NCBI GenBank assembly: GCA_016718605.1
Contig: JADKCY010000002.1
Span: 1,614,501 to 1,678,500 of the forward strand
Source of the DNA: Lysobacterales bacterium
GTDB taxonomy: Bacteria > Pseudomonadota > Gammaproteobacteria > Xanthomonadales > Xanthomonadaceae
DNA length: 64,000 nucleotides
Reading direction: 5' to 3'
The position numbers and the translations under genes are program-made. Every line of letters starts with the position of its first letter. Positions within the stretch are counted from its first letter, which is position 1. The notes under the pieces were generated by a model that was given only the letters and a program-made list of their open reading frames with translations, searched no databases and had not been told where the DNA came from. Shown here piece by piece: positions 10,323-17,913 of this stretch.

Positions 10323-11609
10323 TCAGCGTGCGTCCTTGACCACTTCACCCCCCTTGATCACCACCGGAATCTGCTCCAGCAACGTCACATCTTGGGTAGG
10401 ATCACCCACCACAGCGACCAGATCGGCCCAGCGACCAGTTTCGAGTACACCGACATCTGCGCTCGCCAGCGCTTCCGACGCGTTCACCGTGGCGCTCTGA
10501 ATGGCCTCCAGCGGGGTCATCCCGTAGCGCACCATCACGGCCAACTGCTTGGCGTTCTCGCCGTGCGGGAAGATGCCCGCATCGGTTCCATACACCATCC
10601 TCACTCCAGCCTTGTGCGCCTTGCGGAAATTCTCGCGTTGCAAATCGGCGATTTCGCGATCTTTGCGCAGGTTGTCTTCCAGCACGCCGTTCTTTTTGCC
10701 CTCGGATTGGGTGTAGTCGGTGTTGTAGATGTCCATCGACAACCACGTGCCGTGTTGCAGTGCTAACTCAATGCCTTTGGCATCAATCAGACTGGCGTGC
10801 TCAATCGTGTCCACGCCTGCCGCAATTGCATCGCGGATACCGTAGGTGCCATGGGCGTGCGCGGCGACCTTCAGGCCCCACATATGCGCCTCGTCGACGA
10901 TTGCGGCCATTTCCTCGCGGTGAAGTTGTTGCTGGCCCGGTTCGGTATTGCGTGAAAACACGCCACCCGTCGCACAAATCTTGATGACCTGGGCACCGTA
11001 TTTGCGTATCTCGCGGACCCGCTTGCGGCCTTCTTCCGGGCTGTCCGCGTTGTAGGGACTGCGCATCGCCATCGACGGCGGGTAGAAGGTCTCATCGCAA
11101 TGGCCACCCGTCGCGCCAAAGGCATACGCCGCACTGACGACCCGCGGCCCAACCAACTGACCGGCGTCAATGGCTTCGCGCAGGCCGACATCGTTCCAGT
11201 CGCGCGAACCCACATTGCGTACCGTGGTAAATCCCGCCTGCAAGGTGCGTTGCGCCTGCGGCACCATCACCACCGACCAGAAGCGATCATTGAACTGCAG
11301 TCCGCTATAACCGCTGTAGCGGGGATCAAAGTCGAGATGCACATGCATGTCGATCAGGCCGGGGATAACGCTCATGCCATCCAGCGCGATCACCTGCGCG
11401 TCGGCAGGCGCTGCGCTGTTTGCTGCCTTGGCGGCAACGGAAATGATCCGACCCTCGCGGATCAACACGCCTGGCTGCTCGATCCAACGCCCGCTGCGAA
11501 CATCCAGCAAGCGCTCGGCGGTCAGCCAGGTATCTGCCGCACTGGCATCGGGCGCGGTGACCGACCCAAAGATCATCAGCAGCGAAACGGCTTTTGCAAC
11601 GCGTTGCAT
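10323..11609 (-). CDS. Exported amidohydrolase (imidazolonepropionase-like)
   Basis: About 428 residues. ATG 11609 has a strong GGGGAGAG ribosome-binding site and opens a signal peptide (MQRVAKAVSLLMIFGSVTA, cleavage near ASAAD), so the enzyme is periplasmic or secreted. The metal-binding HxH is in IPGLIDMHVHLD, the bridging-Lys region is in YGAQVIKICATGGV, further His ligands are in VAAHAHG and TIEHASL, and the final Asp is in YGTDAGIFPHG. This is the metal-dependent amidohydrolase superfamily, nearest to Xaa-Pro dipeptidase/imidazolonepropionase-like exported members. The substrate is unknown; peptidase-type activity on dipeptides is a possibility for this group. Confidence 0.87.
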   Translation of the reverse strand: MQRVAKAVSLLMIFGSVTAPDASAADTWLTAERLLDVRSGRWIEQPGVLIREGRIISVAAKAANSAAPADAQVIALDGMSVIPGLIDMHVHLDFDPRYSGYSGLQFNDRFWSVVMVPQAQRTLQAGFTTVRNVGSRDWNDVGLREAIDAGQLVGPRVVSAAYAFGATGGHCDETFYPPSMAMRSPYNADSPEEGRKRVREIRKYGAQVIKICATGGVFSRNTEPGQQQLHREEMAAIVDEAHMWGLKVAAHAHGTYGIRDAIAAGVDTIEHASLIDAKGIELALQHGTWLSMDIYNTDYTQSEGKKNGVLEDNLRKDREIADLQRENFRKAHKAGVRMVYGTDAGIFPHGENAKQLAVMVRYGMTPLEAIQSATVNASEALASADVGVLETGRWADLVAVVGDPTQDVTLLEQIPVVIKGGEVVKDAR

Positions 11610-11723
11610 GTTTTCTCTCCCCTGAGCAATGCCAGAACAAGCATCGCACGGTCGTGAGCCGCTAGCATCCCGCATCTGCGAAGCACCCTGCTTCCCACCA
11701 ACAAAATCCAACGAACAAAGCGA

Positions 11724-12701
11724 ATGCTTGCCGCAATGTCCAAATACCGAACTCCCCTGCTCAGCCTTCTGCTTGTCGCCAGTGCATCCTTGGCTGCGTC
11801 ACCTTCCCGTGTGGAAGAGCCACATTTGTGTCTTGAAGCGCGCCTCGGATCGGATGCCGAAGGTCGCTGGGACGGTCAACCGCCGAGCCTTTGGATTGCG
11901 CCACGGCAACCTGGTGCACCCTGCGCCGACGCCGACTACAGGCGCGTCGATGCGGCAGAAGTCGCATCGGTCAGCGCCGAATTGCGCGCCAAGGGAGAAG
12001 CCCAGGCGCGCTCGTCATCGACTGACGCAGCAAGACGCCGTTGGTCGCCGGATCGGTTGCAACTGGATGCTTCGGTGAACTGGGAAGGCGAAAACCGCAA
12101 TGGCAAGGACGAGGCGGAATTGCGTGGCAGCGCTGAATGGAAGCGTGGCCGTGACGAGGTCAGCGCCCATCTGCGCGCGGAGTACGAGCGCAGCAAGGAT
12201 GCCCTGAAGCAGAACGAGCAGAACTTGCGCTTGCTTTGGTATCGCGGTCTCGGGGGGCCTTGGTACCGCTCCACCGAAGCGCAGCTGGAGCGCAATCAAT
12301 TCAAGGAACAAGGTCAGCTTTTCGACTATCTTTTTGCGCAAGTGGGTCTGGGGCTGGGTTACCGTAAAGAGTGGTCGGAAGACGCCGAGACGCGCTTGGC
12401 GATGTCCTGGCATCTGTTTGATGTGCGTCTGCTCGACTACGATCGTGCCGCCAACACCAACGCGCCTTCACTCACCTTGACGAACACCTTCAAACTTCCC
12501 GCACGATGGCGTTTGAACCAGTGGGTGCATTGGTTCTGGTGGGAAGACGGGTCGACGGGTCTGGAAAGTGAAACCGAGCTGTTGCTGGAGGCCGGGCGCA
12601 CTACCGCCGTCGGCTTGCGCCACGAGTACAGTCGCGATGCCGCGACGCTGCAACAGTCCGACAAGAATGAGACTTCGCTGTTCTTGCGCTATCGATTCTG
12701 A
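11724..12701 (+). CDS. Predicted outer-membrane beta-barrel protein
   Basis: About 325 residues with an N-terminal signal peptide (PLLSLLLVASASLAAS). The C-terminal 200 residues alternate polar and hydrophobic/aromatic residues (VNWEGENRNGKDEAELRGS, RLLWYRGLGGPWYRSTEAQL), and the protein ends in a beta-signal with terminal Phe (SLFLRYRF). This pattern resembles DUF481/YdiY-type outer-membrane proteins, but the family call is tentative. The start could be ATG 11724 or ATG 11736. It is followed 27 bp later by an MscS-type channel gene in the same direction, so the pair may form an operon concerned with envelope stress. Confidence 0.68.
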   Translation: MLAAMSKYRTPLLSLLLVASASLAASPSRVEEPHLCLEARLGSDAEGRWDGQPPSLWIAPRQPGAPCADADYRRVDAAEVASVSAELRAKGEAQARSSSTDAARRRWSPDRLQLDASVNWEGENRNGKDEAELRGSAEWKRGRDEVSAHLRAEYERSKDALKQNEQNLRLLWYRGLGGPWYRSTEAQLERNQFKEQGQLFDYLFAQVGLGLGYRKEWSEDAETRLAMSWHLFDVRLLDYDRAANTNAPSLTLTNTFKLPARWRLNQWVHWFWWEDGSTGLESETELLLEAGRTTAVGLRHEYSRDAATLQQSDKNETSLFLRYRF

Positions 12702-12728
12702 ACTATTCCGCTTTGCAGAGGGCTTCAC

Positions 12729-14336
12729 GTGAACACTCGGACGTTCCGGATTTTTTTACTGCTGGCTGCACTGATTGCCAGTGCGGTGTGCTGCAACGCT
12801 GCACTGGCGGAGTCTGACGCTGCAGCGAACGCTGAAGCGCCTCTGGTCATCGGCAGCCGCACCGTGCATGTCTTTCGTGCGCCGCTTGGAGCGATCACGC
12901 CCTTGGAACGAGCCGCGGTGGCGAAACAACATATCGAGACGGCACTCGACCAACCGGGCGAAGGTTGGACATCGGTCGAGAGCACGGCACAGGGCGTCGT
13001 GGTCGCGCTGGATGGTGTGCCCATGTTCACTGTGGTTGAGGGGGATGCGCGCAGCAGTGTCAACGAGCGCCCCGAAGCACTCGCCAACGAGGCGTCACGC
13101 CTACTGCAACGCGTCTGGCTGGAACATCGCGAACATCTGGATCCAAAGCGTCATCTGTGGGCTGCAGGCTACTCGGCACTCATTCTGACCGCGCTCTTCT
13201 TGCTGCTTTGGCTACTGTCCAAGACCTCGCATCGACTGCAGGACTTCATCACCAAGCGCCTAGAAGCGCGCATCGATCAATTGTTGCCGAATGGGGTCGG
13301 CGCGCACTTCGGAGATTTGCTGCTGACCATGGCCGCGCGTGCGGCGGTGCTGATGGTCTGGGTCGTGGGTCTGATTGCGGTCTTTCTCGCCATTGCGCAA
13401 GTCCTGGCACGCTTCGCGCTGACGCGCGTGCTGGGCGAGCAGATGGTGGAATCGCTACAAGCCAGCGTCATGTTGGCAGTGCATGCCGTGGCGACGTCGT
13501 TGCCCGGCTTGTTCGTCGCCATGCTGATTTTCCTGCTGGCACGACTGACGACCCAACTATCACGCGCACTGTTCGCTCGTATTGCGGCAGGTCGTCTGCG
13601 TTGGGGCGCACTGGACGCGCATACCGCACCAGTCACCGGACAACTGGTCAGTGCGGCAATCTGGTTGTTTGCACTGGCGATGGCTTATCCCTATCTGCCG
13701 GGTTCGCAGACCGAGGCCTTCAAGGGTCTTTCGGTATTGCTGGGCTTGATGGTGTCGATCGGTGCCTCGGGTCTGATCGGTCAGGTCGCCAGCGGGCTGA
13801 TTCTGGTATTCACGCGCGCATTGCGGGTGGGCGAATATGTCCGCATCCAGGATCAGGAAGGCACAGTCATCCACCTTGGACTGCTGGTCACGCGACTGCG
13901 CACCGGCATGGGCGAGGAGATCAGCTTGCCAAACTCCTTGGTCAACAGTCAGGTCACTCGCAATTACTCACGCGATGCAGGCAGAGGTCGCTGTTTGATC
14001 GAGACAACCATCACGATTGGCTATGACGCCCCCTGGCGGCAAGTGCATGCCTTGCTGCAATCCGCAGCGGCGACGGTTCCCAGCGTGTGCAGCAAACCCG
14101 AGCCCTACGTGGTGCAGACGGCGCTGAACGATTTCTATGTGAGTTATCGCCTGGTCGCGCAGATCGAGGTGCGCGCCGACAAGCCGCGAGCGCGCGTGCT
14201 GGGCGAGCTGCATGCGTCCATCCAGGACGCCTTCAATCGTGCGGGTGTGCAGATCATGTCGCCTCATTACCTCGGCGACCCCGCACAACCCAAGGTCGTG
14301 CCGGAGGCGCACTGGAACGGCGCGCCTCCGGGGTGA
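12729..14336 (+). CDS. MscS-family mechanosensitive channel
   Basis: A 535-residue inner-membrane protein with a cleavable signal peptide and an N-terminal periplasmic part of about 100 residues before the first membrane helix. A hydrophobic core of five or so helices is followed by the MscS domain, with a pore-lining Gly/Ala-rich helix (VLLGLMVSIGASGLIGQVAS) and a beta domain containing VGEYVRIQDQEGTVIHLGLL and LPNSLVNSQVTRNYS. The start is GTG 12729 with AGAGGG upstream. The signal peptide and periplasmic region make it one of the medium-size MscS homologues rather than plain MscS. It releases solutes on hypo-osmotic shock. Confidence 0.9.
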   Translation: MNTRTFRIFLLLAALIASAVCCNAALAESDAAANAEAPLVIGSRTVHVFRAPLGAITPLERAAVAKQHIETALDQPGEGWTSVESTAQGVVVALDGVPMFTVVEGDARSSVNERPEALANEASRLLQRVWLEHREHLDPKRHLWAAGYSALILTALFLLLWLLSKTSHRLQDFITKRLEARIDQLLPNGVGAHFGDLLLTMAARAAVLMVWVVGLIAVFLAIAQVLARFALTRVLGEQMVESLQASVMLAVHAVATSLPGLFVAMLIFLLARLTTQLSRALFARIAAGRLRWGALDAHTAPVTGQLVSAAIWLFALAMAYPYLPGSQTEAFKGLSVLLGLMVSIGASGLIGQVASGLILVFTRALRVGEYVRIQDQEGTVIHLGLLVTRLRTGMGEEISLPNSLVNSQVTRNYSRDAGRGRCLIETTITIGYDAPWRQVHALLQSAAATVPSVCSKPEPYVVQTALNDFYVSYRLVAQIEVRADKPRARVLGELHASIQDAFNRAGVQIMSPHYLGDPAQPKVVPEAHWNGAPPG

Positions 14337-14341
14337 GCCAT

Positions 14342-14641
14342 TTATGCTTGCGGCGGCGCGGGTGGCTGCGGCCCCAACCATTGCTGCACGCGGGCGCGAC
14401 CCGCGTCACCCCAATGCTTGTATGCCCATGTACCCAATGCCGCGATGAGGGCTGTCAAGGCCACCAATCGAAATGCACGCCACCACGCGCCGATCACCGC
14501 GATACCCATGCCCAAGGCGACCCATTTCACCCACCAGTAGCCGGGTGAGGTCATCCAGTTGATGACAAAGCACAAACCCACCACACCGACCGCCTTGATG
14601 GGCAGGGTGATGGCGTCGGAGACGGTACCAATCGGATTCAT
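14342..14641 (-). CDS. Small membrane protein of unknown function
   Basis: A 99-residue protein with three closely spaced hydrophobic segments (AVGVVGLCFVINWMTS, WVALGMGIAVIGAWW and LVALTALIAALGTWAY) and a Pro/Gln-rich tail. ATG 14641 has AGGTG upstream. I do not recognise a named family. It is convergent with the MscS gene and ends 5 bp from its stop. Confidence 0.62.
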   Translation of the reverse strand: MNPIGTVSDAITLPIKAVGVVGLCFVINWMTSPGYWWVKWVALGMGIAVIGAWWRAFRLVALTALIAALGTWAYKHWGDAGRARVQQWLGPQPPAPPQA

Positions 14642-14777
14642 GGAACACCTGGGATCTGGGAGAGCATCTTCCAGAAGTCCTGCTGGGTCGGATGTGACAT
14701 ACCAGACAAGACCGCGTGTATTGGGTCGAGGCACTGCACTCCACGTCGACGTCATTCCGATGCCGCGTCTCTGCACC

Positions 14778-15245
14778 TCATTCGGCGGCGTTGGCGCCGG
14801 CACTTGGCAGGGTCAGCGCCTCACCGACAGCAATCGCCTGCCACTGCTGCGTCAGCTGCAGCAACTTCTGGCGTACCAATTCGATGTCCCCTGGGTCGAC
14901 CGCCAAAGGCGGGCACTGCCGTGCGTGACAGGTCACCCGGTACATATCCAAGAGATCGTCCGGCGGCGTGTTCCAGCCAGCCCAGCCGTCCGCTTGAAAG
15001 ACCTCGACCAAACGTTCCACACCCTCACTTTCACTGTCCGCCACCATCCGGAAGCTCGCCGCTTCGCCGTCAAGTAGACGGCCAACGAAACCACGTTTGT
15101 GGAGAACACTCTCCACCGCGTAGTGAACCATGTCGTGTGGAATGATGCCCTGTTTGGGGCAGTCAATCCGCTCGGTCTGCAACCCCTCCCGGCAGACGTC
15201 CAGTTGGTCGTGCTTTCCAGCACCTTTGGTGAAGATGAGTTGCAC
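14778..15245 (-). CDS. Conserved hypothetical protein
   Basis: A 155-residue soluble protein starting at GTG 15245, which has a clear GGAGG 7 bp upstream; the longer frame above it is not needed. It begins with a short strand (VQLIFTKGAGKHDQLDVCR) and contains IIPHDMVHYAVESVL, a 'HD-hydrophobic-H-x-VE' stretch that I associate with a conserved uncharacterised family in proteobacteria. No catalytic motif can be assigned. It lies downstream of the GNAT gene in the same direction with a 75-bp gap. Confidence 0.65.
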   Translation of the reverse strand: MQLIFTKGAGKHDQLDVCREGLQTERIDCPKQGIIPHDMVHYAVESVLHKRGFVGRLLDGEAASFRMVADSESEGVERLVEVFQADGWAGWNTPPDDLLDMYRVTCHARQCPPLAVDPGDIELVRQKLLQLTQQWQAIAVGEALTLPSAGANAAE

Positions 15246-15320
15246 GTTTTCCTCCGTGGCGGTCGATGCGTGTCTGTGGCCTCGGCCCAGCAGCGAGTCT
15301 TGCGGCGCCACTCGTTAAGG

Positions 15321-15809
15321 TTAGGCGATCTTTGCTGCCTGCAGCGAAACCCTTTTTTTCCCGTCTGCGACGACCTGCCGACCGACTTCGGAGAAACCGA
15401 AGGCGGTATGAAATCGCGCGGACGCTGGGTTGGGCGGATCGATATCGTATTCGCAGGCGACCCAGGGAATCTGGTGTTGCTGTGCGTAAGCGAACACACC
15501 GCCATACAGCAGGCGACCAAGACCCATGCCGCGCGCGGCGCTGGAAACGACGACCCTATCGATGTACAGAAAGCGCGCATAACGCTCTGAAAACCAGCGG
15601 TAGTTGAGGCTGTCGTAATGGGCGCCTTCGCGAAATGCCAGAACGAATCCCAGCACCTCGCCTTCGCGCTCGATCACCTGATGCCATGCGGCCTCCGCGT
15701 CCAGCGCCCGCAATCTCGCCAGGTCCAGCGGACTCAAAAAATGCACCGACGCCTCATTCAACGCGAGGATGGCATCGTGGTCTGTGCGAACGGCGGGACG
15801 AAGGTGCAT
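15321..15809 (-). CDS. GNAT-family N-acetyltransferase
   Basis: A 162-residue acetyl-CoA-dependent acetyltransferase. It starts with the typical first strand MHLRPAVRTDHDAILALNEAS. The acetyl-CoA loop is in FLYIDRVVVSSAARGMGLGRLLY (Q/RxxGxG/A-type), followed by ACEYDIDPPNPASARFHTAFGFSEVG, the usual motif B. The start at ATG 15809 is a choice; the frame is open 54 bp further. The acceptor cannot be predicted. Confidence 0.82.
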   Translation of the reverse strand: MHLRPAVRTDHDAILALNEASVHFLSPLDLARLRALDAEAAWHQVIEREGEVLGFVLAFREGAHYDSLNYRWFSERYARFLYIDRVVVSSAARGMGLGRLLYGGVFAYAQQHQIPWVACEYDIDPPNPASARFHTAFGFSEVGRQVVADGKKRVSLQAAKIA

Positions 15810-15951
15810 GCGATGAACTAGGTAGGGCTTTGGCGGAGCCAGAGTCTGGTGGCGATCAACCAAGCGCAGATGCAGAGCAAGTAAATGCTTGAAACCCGCA
15901 AGCCATATGTTTGGCTACAACGTCATGCTGCGTGCCGCTGCGAGGCCGCTT

Positions 15952-16350
15952 TCATCGATAATCGTAACCCAGCAACGTTAGCGAGATGCCGGCGACTGCC
16001 ATTGAAGCAAGTATGGCCGTGGGGAGCATTGATAGCGCGAATCCCACGCCTCGCTTGGCGGGATCGCTCACATAGGCGCGCCAGTAGACAAGCCGCCCAA
16101 TCAAATAAACACCACCAAGGACGGCAGCCAAGCTCGGTGGCCAGTACTTCGCCGCAAGAAACAGCGCGGGTAGAAAGGCAATGAGCAGTTCTAGTGTATT
16201 CATTTGTACTCGGTACATCCGCTCAAACCGTTCATCGCCGATGACGGCGGGCGCTTTGAGGCCCGAAGCACTTCGTGCCTGTCCCGTCAGCGCGGTGAAC
16301 GAAATAAACTGCAGCACGGCAAACGCAGCAATCAAATCAACATACGGCAT
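15952..16350 (-). CDS. MAPEG-family membrane protein
   Basis: A 132-residue protein with four hydrophobic helices. The diagnostic motif is RMYRVQMNTLELLIAFLPALF, matching the RxxNxxE pattern shared by microsomal glutathione transferase-like (MAPEG) proteins, and the later YLIGRLVYWRAYVSDPAKRGVGF is also typical. ATG 16350 has GGGAGA upstream. Members bind glutathione in the membrane, but the role of bacterial ones is mostly unknown. It is divergent from the MFS transporter gene. Confidence 0.84.
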   Translation of the reverse strand: MPYVDLIAAFAVLQFISFTALTGQARSASGLKAPAVIGDERFERMYRVQMNTLELLIAFLPALFLAAKYWPPSLAAVLGGVYLIGRLVYWRAYVSDPAKRGVGFALSMLPTAILASMAVAGISLTLLGYDYR

Positions 16351-16578
16351 CCCGGATCTCCCAAAGACAGAATCACAACTAGAGCAAACTCGGCTGTTAC
16401 GTCCATTCCGCGACCGATCGTGATTGTTCGAACGCTGAGCGTACTTTGCGCGCACGTGCGTGACATTCCAATACTCGCGCACGCTGGCCTCCGCTATGCT
16501 TTCGCCAACACCGCCGCAAGTGGTCAAGAACAGCATCTGGTCGGCCTCAAGCACGACCGCAACGAGGGGAAATCCACG

Positions 16579-17853
16579 ATGTCCGCGACGCCTGCCGTCA
16601 ATTCACCTGCGCGTGTGCTGTTCGCCAGTTTGATTGGCACCACCATCGAGTTCTTCGATTTCTACATTTACGCGACGGCGGCGGTGCTGGTGTTTCCAGC
16701 GTTGTTCTTTCCTGGCAGTGATCCGAACGCGGCGGTGTTGCAGTCGTTGGCGACGTTTGCGCTGGCCTTCTTCGCCCGTCCACTGGGATCAGCAGTGTTC
16801 GGACATTACGGTGACCGCATTGGTCGCAAAGCGACGCTGGTCGCTGCCTTGTTGACCATGGGTCTGTCGACCGTCGCGATTGGTTTGCTGCCGACGCATG
16901 CCAGCATCGGCGTGTGGGCGCCCGCACTGTTGGCACTCTGTCGCTTTGGACAAGGGTTGGGACTCGGTGGCGAATGGGGCGGCGCGGTGTTGTTGGCGAC
17001 CGAGAATGCGCCCGAAGGCAAACGCGGTTTGTACGGGATGTTTCCTCAACTCGGTGCGCCGTTGGGCTTTGTCGGTTCAACCGGTATTTTTCTGCTCTTG
17101 ACGCATTTTCAAAGCGAAGCCGACTTTCTCGCCTGGGGCTGGCGCATTCCCTTTCTAGCCAGCGCCGTGTTGGTTCTGGTCGGCCTCTGGGTGCGACTGT
17201 CGATCACCGAGACTCCCGCTTTCCAGCAAGCGATCGAACGCGAGGAGCGCGTTCGTTTGCCAATGCTGACAGTGTTGATGCAGCACACCGGTCTGTTGGT
17301 CTTGGGCACTTTGGCCGCCACGGCGACTTTCGTCATCTTTTATCTGATGACCGTGTTCACGTTGAACTGGGGTACGCGCGAACTGGGTTTCAGCCGCGAA
17401 CAGTTTCTTTTGCTCCAGATGATCGGCGTGTTGTTTTTCGCCATCGGGATTCCCGTGTCCGCCGTCATTGCAGATCGCATCGGCCATCTACGCATGCTGA
17501 TGATCGCCAGTGGGCTGATCGCGGTGTTCGGCTTGGGCTTCGGCAGTCTGCTGGGCGGGGGTGGAACGTTCTTTGCGCTCGCCGCCTTGATCGTCGGTCT
17601 GTTGATGACGGGGCTGACCTACGGTCCGCTTGGCTCCGGTCTGGCCGAGCTGTTTCCCACCGCCGTGCGCTATACCGGCGCGTCCTTGACCTTCAATCTG
17701 GCCGGCATTCTCGGTGCTTCGTTGACACCGTACATGGCGACTTGGCTGGCCTCGCACTACGGCCTGCCCTCGGTAGGCTGGTATCTTTCGGCGGCCGCGC
17801 TCATGAGCCTGTTCGCGCTGGCCGGAGTGGCGAAGATATCGGGCCAACGCTGA
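16579..17853 (+). CDS. MFS transporter, metabolite:H+ symporter (ProP/ShiA-like)
   Basis: A 424-residue, 12-helix major-facilitator protein. It opens with the MHS-family pattern SLIGTTIEFFDFYIYATAAV, then FGHYGDRIGRKATL (motif A) and a second half with ADRIGHLRMLM. The full sequence YLMTVFTLNWG... YTGASLTFNLAGILG matches the metabolite:H+ symporter group (ProP, ShiA, KgtP). The substrate, probably an organic acid or osmolyte, cannot be told. The ATG at 16579 has GAGGGGAA upstream; the frame is open earlier but antisense to the MAPEG gene. Confidence 0.9.
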   Translation: MSATPAVNSPARVLFASLIGTTIEFFDFYIYATAAVLVFPALFFPGSDPNAAVLQSLATFALAFFARPLGSAVFGHYGDRIGRKATLVAALLTMGLSTVAIGLLPTHASIGVWAPALLALCRFGQGLGLGGEWGGAVLLATENAPEGKRGLYGMFPQLGAPLGFVGSTGIFLLLTHFQSEADFLAWGWRIPFLASAVLVLVGLWVRLSITETPAFQQAIEREERVRLPMLTVLMQHTGLLVLGTLAATATFVIFYLMTVFTLNWGTRELGFSREQFLLLQMIGVLFFAIGIPVSAVIADRIGHLRMLMIASGLIAVFGLGFGSLLGGGGTFFALAALIVGLLMTGLTYGPLGSGLAELFPTAVRYTGASLTFNLAGILGASLTPYMATWLASHYGLPSVGWYLSAAALMSLFALAGVAKISGQR

Positions 17854-17913
17854 TACCACTGGCGCGGAGCTTGCAAGCCAGCGTCTCTGGCCTTGTCGGT
17901 TGTGAGTCTCCGC

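Noticed and set aside
12720..12736. CTTCACGTGAAC before the MscS-type gene as a parS site
   Set aside because: It differs from the consensus at three core positions and lies over 45 kb from the other sites.
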